A stretch of 64,000 nucleotides of DNA from Lachnospiraceae bacterium (GCA_024691305.1 JAILNS010000015.1:1-64000); one strand, 5' to 3'; counted from the stretch's first letter, positions 19,798 through 31,740 are shown. Translations and numbers: made by a program. Notes: generated by a model from the letters alone, not told the origin.

Positions 19798-22700
19798 TTA
19801 ACTGACTTTTTCTTTATATTCCTTTCCGGAGTTTTTGGTATCCGCGTTTGAGGTTTCGTCTTTATTTAAGGCTTTTTGCGCCGTTGAGAGCATAAGCTTG
19901 ATACGGTTTAACTGATTTACTTCACTGGCGCCGGGATCGTAATCGATAGCTACGATATTTGCACCCGGATAGTTGTGACGTATCTGTTTTATAACCCCCT
20001 TACCCACAACATGGTTTGGAAGGCAGCCAAAAGGCTGGGTACATACTATGTTACTTACTCCGTGATGTATGAGTTCTATCATTTCGCCCGTAAGAAACCA
20101 CCCTTCACCGGTCTGATTGCCCAGATCAACTATGGTCTTTGCATAATCCTTGGTCGTATAGATACTTATCGGAGCATCGAAGTGCTCACTTTTGTTCAGT
20201 TCATCTACAGCAGCGGATCTTAGCCATTCGATAGCGCTTATTCCGATCTTACTTACGATCTTGGTCTTAACGGAAGTTCCCAAATGATCGGCTTTGTATA
20301 TCTGATTGTAGAAACAGTAGAGCATGAAGTCCATAAGATCCGGACAAACCGCTTCCGCACCCTCTGATTCTAACAGATCTACGAGATAGTTGTTTGCAAA
20401 AGGAGCAAACTTAACGAGTATTTCACCGACTATGCCTACCCTGGGTTTTTTGACATCTGTTATCGGAATGGCATCAAAATCCCTTACCATCTGTCTGCAG
20501 AGATTTCTGAATCTGGCTATGCTGTGATGTTTTCCGTTTATATAATCTATGCTCTTTTGAATCCATTCCTGATGCAGCTTTTCTGTACTGCCGGGGGTGA
20601 CCTCATAAGGTCTCATGCGGTAGATGCATCTCATCATTATATCGCCGAATACGCATGCGAAGGATGCTTTTATGAGCATCTCGGTATTAATATGGAATCC
20701 GGGATTGGTTTCTATCGATCCCAGATTGAGTGATATTACCGGAACCTGATCCATGCCTGCTTTGTGGAGCGCGCGTCTTATGAAACCTACATAGTTGGTA
20801 GCACGGCATCCGCCGCCTGTCTGTGTCATAAGAAGGGCAGTGTGGTCAAGATCATATTTTCCTGATTCAAGTGCATTCATAAACTGTCCGACAACACACA
20901 GGGAAGGATAGCATGCATCGTTATTTACATATTTAAGACCGGCGTCTATGGCCGCACGGTTGTCGTTGTCCATGACTTCCACATTGTATCCGCAGGCTGC
21001 AAATGCGGGACCTAACAGATCCATGTGGATGGGAGATAACTGCGGTACGAGTATTGTATATTTTGCACGCATTTCTTCGGTAAATATTACACGGTTGTGG
21101 GCTGCGGATCCTGTATGTCTCGTTATGTTTTTCTTTTTGCGTTCGTTGATCGCGCTGATCAGACTTCTTATGCGGATGCGTACAGCGCCGAGATTGTTGA
21201 TCTCGTCTATCTTTAAGCATGTATAGATCTTACCCGAAGCCTGGAGTATATCATTTACCTGGTCTGTCGTGACTGCATCGAGGCCGCACCCGAAGGAATT
21301 AAGCTGTACCACATCGAGGTCTTCTCTGGTCGTTGAATAAGTGGCTGCTGCATAAAGCCGGGAGTGATACATCCACTGATCCGAAACGATAAGAGGCCTG
21401 TCGGGATGTCCCAGATGCGATACACTGTCTTCGGTAAGTACGGCAAAACCGTAAGAAGTGATAAGCTCCGGAATGCCGTGATTGATCTCGGGATCCAAGT
21501 GATAAGGACGTCCGGCCAGGATTATCCCGTGGACGTTGTTATCTTCCATGTATTTAAGTGCATCTTCACCTGCTTTTTTGACATCATCCCTGGCTCTTTG
21601 CTGTTCTTCCCATGCTTTGGCGCAGGCTGATTGTATCTCATCGACCGGAATTTCCTGAAACTCATCGCACAGTGCCTGTGTAACGGTTTCCAAAGAACTA
21701 AAGGACATGAAAGGATTGCGGAGTCTGACTTTACCGCCCGTGATCTCTTCGACATTGTTTTTGATGTTCTCAGAGTAGGAAGTGACGATGGGACAGTTGT
21801 AGTGATTGGTACTTCCCTCGACTTCGTTTCTTTCATAGAAGAGTCCGGGGTAGAATATGAAATCCGTATGAGCATGCTTTATGAGCCATGATACATGGCC
21901 GTGAGCAAGTTTGGCAGGATAACATTCGGACTCCGAAGGTATGGACTCTATGCCCATTTCATAGATGGATCTTGTTGATAAGGGGGAGAGTACCACACTG
22001 TATTTAAGCTCTTTGAAAAATACAGCCCAGAACGGATAATTTTCATACATATTAAGGACGCGGGGAATACCTACGACTCCGCGGACTGCTTCGTCTTCGG
22101 GCAGAGGTTCGTATCCGAAAATTCTCTTTAGTTTGTAGTCAAAAAGGTTGGGGATCCCGGTATTCTTTTTTTCCTTACCGAGCCCCCGCTCGCAGCGGTT
22201 GCCCGAAATGAATTGTCTTCCGCCGGAGAACCTGTTTATGGTAAGTCTGCAGCTGTTGGTACAGCCCTTGCACTTGGCCATGCTGGTCTCGTATTTAAGT
22301 TCGTTTATCTGCTTCATTGAGAGCATGGAAGACTGATAGCCCTCCTCATAGCGTTCTCTAGCTATAAGAGCAGCACCGAATGCACCCATGATACCTGCGA
22401 TATCGGGGCGGATGGCTTCACATCCCGCTATTGTCTCAAAACTTTTTAATACCGCATCGTTATAGAAGGTTCCTCCCTGAACGACTATGTGTCTGCCAAG
22501 AGAAGAGGCATCTGATACCTTGATGACCTTGAAAAGAGCATTCTTTATGACGGAATAAGCAAGCCCCGCGGAAATATCAGCAACGGAAGCACCTTCCTTT
22601 TGTGCCTGTTTAACCTTGGAATTCATAAATACCGTACATCTGGTTCCGAGGTCGATCGGGTGCTCTGCAAATAATGCGGCCTTGGCAAAATCCTCAACGC

Positions 22701-24081
22701 TGTAATTAAGTGACTTGGCAAAAGTCTCTATGAAGGATCCGCAACCCGAAGAGCAGGCTTCGTTCAGCTGTACGGTATCAACGCTGTGGTTCTTGATCTT
22801 GATGCATTTCATGTCCTGTCCGCCGATGTCTAAGATACAGTCTACATCGGGATCAAAGAAGGCGGCGGCCTTGTAATGTGCGACAGTCTCGACTTCACCG
22901 TCATCAAGCATGAGAGCGGCTTTGATGAGTGCCTCTCCGTAACCTGTTGAGCAGGCCCTCGATATTACGGCTCCTTCGGGAAGTATATCCTCGATCTCCT
23001 GAATGGATCTGATACAGGTCTTTAGAGGAGAACCGTCATTTCCGGAATAAAAAGAATACAAAAGAGAACCGTCTTCTCCGATAAGAGCGGTCTTAGTGGT
23101 TGTTGAGCCGGCATCTATTCCAAGAAACAGTTTACCTGTGTATGAACCGATATCTCCGCGGACGATCTTGTATTTGCTTTGCCTGTCGCAGAAAGCATCA
23201 TATTCCGCATTGCTTGCAAAAAGAGGATCAAGCCTTGCTACTTCAAAATCCATATGGATCTCTTTGGACAGTTTATCAGCCATTTCCTCCATGGTGTAAT
23301 GAACATCTTCTTTTGCGCAAAGGGCTGAGCCGATAGCTGCAAAGAGGTGTGAATTATCGGTATCTATAGTATGCTCGTCGTCAAGATGAAGAGTCCTGAT
23401 GAAGGCAGCTTTTAACTGATCGAGGAAGTGTAGAGGACCGCCAAGAAAAGCAACATGTCCTCGGATGGGCTTACCGCAGGCCAGTCCGGATATCGTCTGG
23501 TTGACCACTGCCTGGAAGATTGATGCTGCCAGGTCTTCCTTGGTAGCACCCTCGTTGATGAGGGGCTGTATGTCGGTCTTGGCAAATACACCGCATCTTG
23601 CAGCGATGTTATATAAAGAATTATAACCGCGGGCATATTCGTTTAATCCTGCCGCATCGGTCTGTAACAGAGAAGCCATCTGGTCTATGAAAGAGCCTGT
23701 ACCACCGGCGCATATACCGTTCATACGCTGTTCTACGTTACCATCTTCAAAGTAGATGATCTTGGCATCTTCTCCTCCGAGTTCGATCGCAACATCGGTC
23801 TGCGGAGCATATTTTTCAAGTGTTGTTGCCACCGCTATGACTTCCTGGGTAAACGGGACCTCGAGATGATTTGCAAGAGTAAGACCGCCCGAACCCGTTA
23901 TCATGGGGTGTACGGTTACGTTTCCGAGTTTTTCGGAAGCCTCTTTCAAAAGATTTCTCAAAGCATTCTGTATATCGGCATAGTGTCTTACATAATCCGA
24001 AAAAACAAGTTCACCTTCCGGATCAAGTAAAGCTATCTTTACAGTCGTTGAACCTATGTCGATTCCAAGTGTGTATTGCAT
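19798..24081 (-). CDS. Giant 2-hydroxyacyl-CoA dehydratase activase-related fusion (two BcrAD/BadFG ASKHA domains + DUF2229 + HgdB-like region)
   Basis: MQYTLGIDIGSTTVKIALLD and a second LFLGIDAGSTTTKTALIGEDG; GYEPLPEDEAVRGVVGIPRVLNMYENYPFW; 1427 aa. Confidence 0.88.
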   Translation of the reverse strand: MQYTLGIDIGSTTVKIALLDPEGELVFSDYVRHYADIQNALRNLLKEASEKLGNVTVHPMITGSGGLTLANHLEVPFTQEVIAVATTLEKYAPQTDVAIELGGEDAKIIYFEDGNVEQRMNGICAGGTGSFIDQMASLLQTDAAGLNEYARGYNSLYNIAARCGVFAKTDIQPLINEGATKEDLAASIFQAVVNQTISGLACGKPIRGHVAFLGGPLHFLDQLKAAFIRTLHLDDEHTIDTDNSHLFAAIGSALCAKEDVHYTMEEMADKLSKEIHMDFEVARLDPLFASNAEYDAFCDRQSKYKIVRGDIGSYTGKLFLGIDAGSTTTKTALIGEDGSLLYSFYSGNDGSPLKTCIRSIQEIEDILPEGAVISRACSTGYGEALIKAALMLDDGEVETVAHYKAAAFFDPDVDCILDIGGQDMKCIKIKNHSVDTVQLNEACSSGCGSFIETFAKSLNYSVEDFAKAALFAEHPIDLGTRCTVFMNSKVKQAQKEGASVADISAGLAYSVIKNALFKVIKVSDASSLGRHIVVQGGTFYNDAVLKSFETIAGCEAIRPDIAGIMGAFGAALIARERYEEGYQSSMLSMKQINELKYETSMAKCKGCTNSCRLTINRFSGGRQFISGNRCERGLGKEKKNTGIPNLFDYKLKRIFGYEPLPEDEAVRGVVGIPRVLNMYENYPFWAVFFKELKYSVVLSPLSTRSIYEMGIESIPSESECYPAKLAHGHVSWLIKHAHTDFIFYPGLFYERNEVEGSTNHYNCPIVTSYSENIKNNVEEITGGKVRLRNPFMSFSSLETVTQALCDEFQEIPVDEIQSACAKAWEEQQRARDDVKKAGEDALKYMEDNNVHGIILAGRPYHLDPEINHGIPELITSYGFAVLTEDSVSHLGHPDRPLIVSDQWMYHSRLYAAATYSTTREDLDVVQLNSFGCGLDAVTTDQVNDILQASGKIYTCLKIDEINNLGAVRIRIRSLISAINERKKKNITRHTGSAAHNRVIFTEEMRAKYTILVPQLSPIHMDLLGPAFAACGYNVEVMDNDNRAAIDAGLKYVNNDACYPSLCVVGQFMNALESGKYDLDHTALLMTQTGGGCRATNYVGFIRRALHKAGMDQVPVISLNLGSIETNPGFHINTEMLIKASFACVFGDIMMRCIYRMRPYEVTPGSTEKLHQEWIQKSIDYINGKHHSIARFRNLCRQMVRDFDAIPITDVKKPRVGIVGEILVKFAPFANNYLVDLLESEGAEAVCPDLMDFMLYCFYNQIYKADHLGTSVKTKIVSKIGISAIEWLRSAAVDELNKSEHFDAPISIYTTKDYAKTIVDLGNQTGEGWFLTGEMIELIHHGVSNIVCTQPFGCLPNHVVGKGVIKQIRHNYPGANIVAIDYDPGASEVNQLNRIKLMLSTAQKALNKDETSNADTKNSGKEYKEKVS

Positions 24082-24333
24082 GTCATCTGCTCCTGATCAA
24101 TGTTTATGCCTGAAACTTACTGAAATTCGGTATAATTTCTTTTCTTATTTTATACTTGTATAATTAAAGCATCATTTGGCATTATAAAGCCCGTTTATAC
24201 AAAAAGCAATCGACCAAATCATTACTTTTTTATAAACAGTAAAAGACATATTCGTCATTTTGTGGTAAAATAATCTAAATCAAACTGTGTTTGATGGTAA
24301 AAATTGCCATCATGGCAGGAAGGAGGAGAGCAT

Positions 24334-25572
24334 ATGCTTTCAACACTAATACCCCTATTTGACCAAAATAAGAGCGTTACAGCATATTCCCTGTTCACGC
24401 TTAAAAAGAATTATCTGTTAAATCCGACATCTGTAGGTATAGCTGCATTTGACGGTGCGGGAACCATAGCGGGACTCGAAGTATTAAATAATATAGGTCT
24501 TGAGACATTATCGGACGATAAAGAGGTTTTTGTGGAAGTTAACCACATTTCCATATATTCGGATATAGCAAGCCAGTGTAAGGTTCCGAACGAAAGAGTG
24601 GTACTTCTGTTAAGCACAAGGATAAAACCTACCGAGGAGATCATAAAGCGCGTGGAAGAACTTAAAGGACAGGGATTTAAACTGGCCATGCGTAAACTTG
24701 CAGTCAGTGATTTTGAGGCATATACCCCTATACTCAGATTGCTTGATTATGTTCTTCTTAATCATGCAAGGATCGATATAAGTAAGGCTCAGATCTATTT
24801 CGGAAAGCTTTTCCCGAATATTGAGCTTTGTGCAGTTAATGTAAATACTCAGGAGGATTTCGACAAGTTAACAGATAATGGCGGATATAAGTATTACGAG
24901 GGTGCTTTTTTCCGTGTTCCCCATGTTAAGACCGATACCGAGATCGCTCCCTTGAAGGTCAATTACATTGAACTCCTTAATGTTATAAATGATATCGATT
25001 TTGATCTCGAAGATGCCGCAGATGTTATCAGCCGAGATGCCGCTCTTGTAATTTCACTTCTTAAGATCGCCAACAGGCTGTCAAGAAATTCGGAGATCAC
25101 TTCCGTTAAGCATGCCTGTGCGATGATAGGACAGAAGGAACTGAAACGCTGGATCAATACCGCAGTTACCGAAGCTCTTTGTGCGGACAGACCCAATGAG
25201 ATCATACGTATGGTAATGATCAGGGCCAAATTTGCGCAGGAGATCGCGCCGTTATTTGATTTTGCAATGGATGCCGATGAACTGTTCCTGATGGGACTTT
25301 TCAGTATGCTTGACATCATGCTCGAGAAACCTATGGAAGAAGCTCTTGACATGGTAGTTGTTGCCAAAGAGATCAGAGAATCCCTTCTTACCGATAACGG
25401 TAAATATTCGGAAGTCATGAGCTTTATAAGAGGATATGAAGCTGCTGACTGGACAGAGGTTTCAAGAGTAATGCTTCTTAGGAACATTTCCGAGAAACAG
25501 ATTGAGGATAAATATATTGAATCACTCAAGTGGTATCATGATATGTTCGGACTTACCGAAAGCGGAAACTGA
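24334..25572 (+). CDS. EAL-derived/HDOD domain signalling protein (YuxH-like)
   Basis: HDOD region NVINDIDFDLEDAADVISRDAALVISLLKIANRLSRNSEITSVKHACAMIGQKELKRWI; ATG at 24334 with aggaggag RBS. Confidence 0.8.
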   Translation: MLSTLIPLFDQNKSVTAYSLFTLKKNYLLNPTSVGIAAFDGAGTIAGLEVLNNIGLETLSDDKEVFVEVNHISIYSDIASQCKVPNERVVLLLSTRIKPTEEIIKRVEELKGQGFKLAMRKLAVSDFEAYTPILRLLDYVLLNHARIDISKAQIYFGKLFPNIELCAVNVNTQEDFDKLTDNGGYKYYEGAFFRVPHVKTDTEIAPLKVNYIELLNVINDIDFDLEDAADVISRDAALVISLLKIANRLSRNSEITSVKHACAMIGQKELKRWINTAVTEALCADRPNEIIRMVMIRAKFAQEIAPLFDFAMDADELFLMGLFSMLDIMLEKPMEEALDMVVVAKEIRESLLTDNGKYSEVMSFIRGYEAADWTEVSRVMLLRNISEKQIEDKYIESLKWYHDMFGLTESGN

Positions 25573-25631
25573 TCTTAGTGGAGTTATATACAGTTATATA
25601 AAAGTTATATAAATAAACCAGCGGATTTTGT

Positions 25632-27512
25632 ATGAACACAGTTAATGAGATAAATGAAAATCTGATCCCCTCCCGGTTGTCACGTCTAAAGGACGTGATG
25701 CATAAGGAGGGGATTACCATGTATATGGTTCCCACCGCAGATCCCCATGACTCTGAGTATGTCGGGGAACATTATAAATTCAGGGAATATCTGTCCGGAT
25801 TTACCGGCTCGAACGGGACACTTATCGTAACCGACAAAGAGACGGGCCTTTGGACGGACGGAAGATATTTTATTCAGGCAGAGAATGAACTTAAAGGCAG
25901 CGGTATCACTCTTTTTAAAATGGGCGAAAAAGATGTTCCCACCGTCAAAGAATACATTCGGTCCAATTTAAAAAAAGATGATGTATTCGGTATAGACGGA
26001 CGAATCCTTAATACAAGGGATGGTATATCTTTTGAGGGCATAGTTAAAGAGCGTGAAGCGATCATGCGTTCCGATATCGATCTTGCAGACGAAGTCTGGG
26101 AGGGAAGACCAAAGATAAAGTCATATCCCGTAACGATACTTGGCGATGAGATAACCGGAGAAAACACGGGCTCCAGGATAAAAAGAGTTCGTGAAAAGAT
26201 CCAAAAAGCCGGAGCAGATGCATATATACTGTCAAGACTTGATGATATATGCTGGCTTATGAACATAAGAGGCAGGGATATCGAATGCAATCCGGTAGTG
26301 CAGTCGTATGTGTATATGACTATGGACGAAGTCCATATATTTATTTTGGACTCCGCGCTTACCGATGAAGCACGAGTTTATTTTTTGTCCAATGATATCT
26401 GCATTCATCCATATGATGAGATAATTCCCTTTTTGAAAAAAGAAATATCGTCAAAAAAAGATTCTGCAAAGGATAAGTTTAAAGTTTACGCGGATCTGAG
26501 GGCAGTTAACTATGCGGTTTATACCTGTATCAAAACCGCCGGAACTTACGATGAGACGAATAACAGGGTGATCATAAAAGATAAACCCAATCCTACTGAA
26601 CTCATGGAAGCCGTAAGGAACGAAACGGAACTTAAGAATATAAGGGAAACATATTTGCGGGATTCCGCGGCTTTGACGAGATTCCTGTTCGGGCTGAAAA
26701 AGGATATCCGTGACGGTAAACTTATCGATGAATATACAGCGGCGATGCGGCTCGATGACATGCGTGCAAGGCTTCAGGGGTTTATGGAATTATCTTTTCC
26801 GACCATAAGTGCTTACGGGGCAAATGCTGCGATGATGCATTACGAGGCAACTGAATGTGATCATTCCGATATCAGGCCCGAGGGTATGTATCTTGTAGAC
26901 AGTGGAGGACAGTATCTGGGCGGAACTACAGATGTTACCAGAACCATAGCGCTTGGCCCGGTGACCGATGAGATGCGCAGGGATTTCACTCTGGTATGCG
27001 TGGGAATGCTAAAACTTGCGGACTCTGTATTTATGGAGGGGTGTACGGGAAGAAATCTCGATATTCTTGCCCGCGGCGCGCTCTGGAAATACGGAACCGA
27101 TTATAAATGCGGTACGGGACACGGAGTCGGTTATATACTCGGAGTACATACCGGACCTCAGAATATCAGATACAGATATAACGAAAGAGTACGTGAAGAG
27201 GTCTTGAAGGCGGGTATGACCTTATCGGATGAACCCGGTGTATATATAGAAGGCAAATACGGTATAAGGACGGAGAATATTCTTGAAGTAAAGGATGCAT
27301 TTGAAAATTCCGACGGACGTTTCCTTAAGTTTGAGCACCTGACATATGTTCCGATCGACCTTGAACTTATAGACACTTCTTACATGGAAAAAAGTGATGT
27401 GGAACGGCTTAACCGTTACCATGAAAGTGTCAGGGAGAAACTGTACGGCTATATGGAAACGGAAGAAGAGAGAATATGGCTTGAGAGAGCAACTGCTTCT
27501 GTAACATTGTGA
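25632..27512 (+). CDS. M24 family aminopeptidase P
   Basis: SRLKDVMHKEGITMYMVPTADPHDSEYV; GTGHGVGYILGVHTGPQNI; GMTLSDEPGVYIEGKYGIRTEN. Confidence 0.93.
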   Translation: MNTVNEINENLIPSRLSRLKDVMHKEGITMYMVPTADPHDSEYVGEHYKFREYLSGFTGSNGTLIVTDKETGLWTDGRYFIQAENELKGSGITLFKMGEKDVPTVKEYIRSNLKKDDVFGIDGRILNTRDGISFEGIVKEREAIMRSDIDLADEVWEGRPKIKSYPVTILGDEITGENTGSRIKRVREKIQKAGADAYILSRLDDICWLMNIRGRDIECNPVVQSYVYMTMDEVHIFILDSALTDEARVYFLSNDICIHPYDEIIPFLKKEISSKKDSAKDKFKVYADLRAVNYAVYTCIKTAGTYDETNNRVIIKDKPNPTELMEAVRNETELKNIRETYLRDSAALTRFLFGLKKDIRDGKLIDEYTAAMRLDDMRARLQGFMELSFPTISAYGANAAMMHYEATECDHSDIRPEGMYLVDSGGQYLGGTTDVTRTIALGPVTDEMRRDFTLVCVGMLKLADSVFMEGCTGRNLDILARGALWKYGTDYKCGTGHGVGYILGVHTGPQNIRYRYNERVREEVLKAGMTLSDEPGVYIEGKYGIRTENILEVKDAFENSDGRFLKFEHLTYVPIDLELIDTSYMEKSDVERLNRYHESVREKLYGYMETEEERIWLERATASVTL

Positions 27513-27652
27513 CCAATGCTCTGCCCATAAATTAACGATTTTTTAACAAGTTCGTTGTTGCTATCCAAAACAAAAAGAGATATTATATAGGACGGTGGTC
27601 GTAAGAAATTACGGCGTGTAATAACATTCTTTACAAGAAGAGGAGAAAAAAT

Positions 27653-29263
27653 ATGGCAATCGATTTAACTCAGTATGGTATCACAGACGTTACCGAGATC
27701 ATTTACAACCCCTCATACGAATTCCTGTATGAAGAGGAAATGAAGGAAGGCCTTACAGGCTATGACAAGGGCGTACTTACCGAGCTTGACGCAGTTAATG
27801 TTATGACAGGCGTTTATACCGGTCGTTCTCCTAAAGACAAATACATCGTTATGGATGAGAACTCCAAAGACACTGTTTGGTGGACTTCAGACGAGTATAA
27901 GAACGACAATCATCCCATGGATCAGAAGACATGGGAAACCGTTAAGGAAATGGCTAAGAAGCAGCTTTCCGGAAAGAGACTTTTCGTAGCTGATGCGTTC
28001 TGTGGTGCAAACAAGGACAGCCGCATGGCAGTTCGTTTCATCATGGAAGTTGCTTGGCAGGCACATTTCGTTAAGAATATGTTCATCCAGCCTACAGCAG
28101 AAGAGCAGGAGAACTTCAAGCCCGATTTCGTTGTTTACACAGCATCCAAGGCAAAAGTTGACAATTATAAGGAACTTGGCATCAACTCCGAGACATGTGT
28201 AGCTTTCAACATCACTTCCAAAGAGCAGGTTATCTTAAATACATGGTACGGCGGAGAGATGAAGAAGGGTATGTTCTCCATGATGAACTACTTCCTTCCT
28301 CTTAAGGGTATGGCTTCCATGCACTGCTCAGCTAATACTGATATGGATGGAAAGCATACAGCAATCTTCTTTGGTCTTTCAGGAACAGGTAAGACCACAC
28401 TTTCAACAGATCCCAAGAGACTTCTTATCGGTGATGATGAGCACGGCTGGGATGACAACGGTGTATTCAACCTTGAAGGCGGATGCTATGCCAAGGTTAT
28501 CAACCTTGATAAGGAATCAGAGCCCGACATCTACAATGCGATCAAGAGAAATGCACTTCTTGAGAACGTTACCGTAGATGCTGCAGGCAAGATCGATTTC
28601 GCAGACAAGAGCGTTACAGAGAATACCCGTGTATCATATCCTATCGAGCATATCGAGAAGATCGCAAAGAATGTTAACAAGATCTCATCAGGTCCTGATG
28701 CAGAGAACGTTATCTTCCTTTCAGCAGATGCATTCGGAGTACTTCCTCCTGTATCCATCCTTGATCCCGAGCAGACACAGTATTACTTCTTAAGCGGATT
28801 CACAGCTAAGCTTGCAGGTACAGAGCGTGGAATCACCGAACCTACACCTACATTCTCAGCTTGCTTCGGACAGGCTTTCCTTGAACTTCATCCTACCAAA
28901 TATGGTGAGGAACTCGTTAAGAAGATGAAGAAGAGCGGAGCTAAGGCTTATCTTGTTAACACAGGATGGAACGGAACAGGTAAGAGAATCTCAATTAAGG
29001 ATACCAGAGGTATCATCGATGCCATCTTGAACGGTGATGTTCTTAAGGCACCCACAAAGACTATTCCTTACTTCAACTTCGTTGTTCCTACAGAGCTTCC
29101 CGGTGTTGATCCTGCTATCCTTGATCCCAGAGATACATATGCTAATGCTTCTGATTGGGAAGAGAAGGCTAAGGATCTTGCATCAAGATTCCAGAAGAAC
29201 TTCGTTAAGTATGAGGGTAATGAGGCCGGTAAGGCACTTGTTAAGGCAGGTCCTCAGCTTTAA
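27653..29263 (+). CDS. pckA: Phosphoenolpyruvate carboxykinase (ATP)
   Basis: [42 protein letters not shown]. Confidence 0.97.
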   Translation: MAIDLTQYGITDVTEIIYNPSYEFLYEEEMKEGLTGYDKGVLTELDAVNVMTGVYTGRSPKDKYIVMDENSKDTVWWTSDEYKNDNHPMDQKTWETVKEMAKKQLSGKRLFVADAFCGANKDSRMAVRFIMEVAWQAHFVKNMFIQPTAEEQENFKPDFVVYTASKAKVDNYKELGINSETCVAFNITSKEQVILNTWYGGEMKKGMFSMMNYFLPLKGMASMHCSANTDMDGKHTAIFFGLSGTGKTTLSTDPKRLLIGDDEHGWDDNGVFNLEGGCYAKVINLDKESEPDIYNAIKRNALLENVTVDAAGKIDFADKSVTENTRVSYPIEHIEKIAKNVNKISSGPDAENVIFLSADAFGVLPPVSILDPEQTQYYFLSGFTAKLAGTERGITEPTPTFSACFGQAFLELHPTKYGEELVKKMKKSGAKAYLVNTGWNGTGKRISIKDTRGIIDAILNGDVLKAPTKTIPYFNFVVPTELPGVDPAILDPRDTYANASDWEEKAKDLASRFQKNFVKYEGNEAGKALVKAGPQL

Positions 29264-29300
29264 TCTTAAGATTCTTAATAAAAGATACTTAAAACTATTC

Positions 29301-29333
29301 GAACCGCGGCCAAAAATGGTCGCGGTTCTTGTA
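29301..29333 (+). terminator. Intrinsic terminator after pckA
   Basis: GAACCGCGGCCA-aaaa-TGGTCGCGGTTC + TT. Confidence 0.75.
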
Positions 29334-29424
29334 TTTTATGCTCTCAGGTATTGTTATTTTCTTAATAAAGTGCTACATTATATTTTAGTTTGAATTTAGA
29401 AGTATTTATAATTTTTTAAGATTC

Positions 29425-29967
29425 ATGATTGAGTATGACCGCTTCTTAAACCAAATATTGAATGGATACCGCACTAATTATGACGTGAGCGTACATGATG
29501 ACGGCGATGATCTGGTCGCAACTGCCGAATCCCATGTGAGGCAGGGACAACATGTAGTTTTTAAGGAGTTTGAGATGTGGTCTGCTAACGACGATGAATA
29601 TGTATATGTTTTCCGTATACCTCATCTGACAGCGGAACTTGTCCAAAATGCCATAAGCAGAGCATATGACGACGGATTCCCCAAGATCAAACTCGATCAT
29701 GTTGATTTTAAACATCAGCACATGTGCACCAGACTGGTAGCATTGTTTTTATTTGATGATGCTGATGAAGATGCTCTTACCGCAATACGTAAGTGCAAGA
29801 TTTACAAAAGTTTTCAATTTTCGCTGAAAGGATGGATGGAGATGCATACCGCAGGCATCTGTTTAGCCGATGAGAGGGTCATTTCCAACCGTTACGGCAG
29901 GGAAACAGCGAAATTTTTGAAAATGCATGCCAAGCATTATGCCAAGCATGTAGAATCTATAAACTAA
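29425..29967 (+). CDS. Conserved hypothetical protein
   Basis: ORF MIEYDRFLNQILNGYRTNYDVSVHDDGDD...; no family recognised. Confidence 0.6.
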   Translation: MIEYDRFLNQILNGYRTNYDVSVHDDGDDLVATAESHVRQGQHVVFKEFEMWSANDDEYVYVFRIPHLTAELVQNAISRAYDDGFPKIKLDHVDFKHQHMCTRLVALFLFDDADEDALTAIRKCKIYKSFQFSLKGWMEMHTAGICLADERVISNRYGRETAKFLKMHAKHYAKHVESIN

Positions 29968-29991
29968 CTTGGGAAAAGGAGATTAAACAAC

Positions 29992-31716
29992 ATGAATGGT
30001 TTATTACTTCTGATCATCTGTGTTGCCCTTCTTGTTTGCGGCTACATCTTTTACGGTGGATGGCTTTGCAAGCAGTGGGGTGTAGGTGAGAGTAATGAGG
30101 AAACTCCTGCTCACACCGTAGACGACGGCGGCGTGGATTATGTTCCTGCCAAGGCTGCTGTCCTGATGGGTCATCATTTCTCATCAATCGCAGGCGCAGG
30201 CCCTATAACCGGACCTATCAGTGCTGCAGGTTTGGGATTTGGCTGGCTCGCTTGCTGTATCTGGATCGTACTCGGTGGTATTTTCTTCGGTGGCGTACAT
30301 GATATGGGTGCTCTTTTTGCATCTGTTCGTCACGGCGGAAAGTCTATCGGTGAGGTTATCTCACTCAACATGTCCAGACGTGCCAAGAAACTCTTTATTA
30401 CATTTGCTTATCTGACACTGATCCTTGTCGTTGCTGCATTTGCTTCTATCGTTGCTACTACATTTAAGGCAACTTACGATGATGCCGGTGTTCTTGATAA
30501 GGCAGCTTCCGCAACTAACGCTCAGGTTGCTATGGTATCCCTGCTGTTCATCCTGATCGCTATCGTTTTCGGTTTTGCTGTATACCGTAGAAATGTTCCT
30601 ATGGGCATTGCTACCATTATCGGCGTTGTTGCAATTGTTCTTATAATCATCATCGGCCTTAACTTCCATCCTATATATCTCTCTGAGAAGACATGGATGT
30701 GGGTTGTTGGTGTTTATATAACAATAGCCAGCGTAACTCCGGTTTGGATCCTGTTACAGCCCAGAGATTACCTTTCAAGCTTCCTGCTTTATGCAATGCT
30801 TGTTATCGCGATCATAGCTGTATTTGTAGCTCATCCTTCAATGGATGCTCTTCCGGTGATCCAGTCCGCAGAGTCTACCAAGCCGGTATTCCCCGTACTG
30901 TTCACAACTATCGCCTGCGGTGCTATCTCAGGTTTCCATTCACTGGTTTCTTCAGGTACTACATCCAAGCAGCTCGATAAGGAAAAAGACGCAAAGCCTA
31001 TCGCTTACGGCGGAATGCTTCTTGAGTGCGTACTTGCAGTTGCTACACTTGTAGCTGTAGCTTATGCATACAAGTACAACGCAGCTAATCCCGATGCTCC
31101 TCTTACAGGTGCAACAGCAATCTTCGGCGGTGGTCTTGCACATATGATCGATGATGCTATACCGGGAACATTTACAGTTCTTAACATCCTGCTCGTACTT
31201 ACATATTCTGCTTTCTGTCTTACATCTCTGGATACTGCAACACGTCTTGCACGTTTTATGTTCCAGGAGTTCTGGATCGATTCAGACCAGGGTGAGACAG
31301 CAGAGAATGTTACAGGATACAAGAAAGTACTTTGCAATCCTTATGTAGCAACTGTCATTACCGTTGTACTCGGCATCCTGCTTGGTCTTAACGGTTATGC
31401 TAAGATCTGGGCATTGTTCGGATCAGCAAACCAGTTGCTTGCAGCTATAGGTCTTCTTGCAGTAGCTACATGGCTCGGAAATGTAGGCAAGAACAATAAG
31501 ATGGTAGTAATCCCCATGGCATTCATGCTTTGTGTTACTATCGCATCACTTATCATCAATACCAAAGACCAGATCGCAGTTATCGCCGGTGGCGAAGCAG
31601 ACTGGGGTCCCTGGGTACAGGCTATTGTTGGTGTCCTTCTTATAGTTCTGGCTGTTATCCTTGCTATCGAAGGCGTTCAGCATATAATGAAGCCCAAGGC
31701 TAAGGCAGCAGCATAA
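29992..31716 (+). CDS. cstA: Carbon starvation CstA family protein
   Basis: VLMGHHFSSIAGAGPITGPISAAGLGFGWL..., many TM segments, SGTTSKQL. Confidence 0.93.
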   Translation: MNGLLLLIICVALLVCGYIFYGGWLCKQWGVGESNEETPAHTVDDGGVDYVPAKAAVLMGHHFSSIAGAGPITGPISAAGLGFGWLACCIWIVLGGIFFGGVHDMGALFASVRHGGKSIGEVISLNMSRRAKKLFITFAYLTLILVVAAFASIVATTFKATYDDAGVLDKAASATNAQVAMVSLLFILIAIVFGFAVYRRNVPMGIATIIGVVAIVLIIIIGLNFHPIYLSEKTWMWVVGVYITIASVTPVWILLQPRDYLSSFLLYAMLVIAIIAVFVAHPSMDALPVIQSAESTKPVFPVLFTTIACGAISGFHSLVSSGTTSKQLDKEKDAKPIAYGGMLLECVLAVATLVAVAYAYKYNAANPDAPLTGATAIFGGGLAHMIDDAIPGTFTVLNILLVLTYSAFCLTSLDTATRLARFMFQEFWIDSDQGETAENVTGYKKVLCNPYVATVITVVLGILLGLNGYAKIWALFGSANQLLAAIGLLAVATWLGNVGKNNKMVVIPMAFMLCVTIASLIINTKDQIAVIAGGEADWGPWVQAIVGVLLIVLAVILAIEGVQHIMKPKAKAAA

Positions 31717-31740
31717 GATTCTTACAAATAAGTTTTATTC

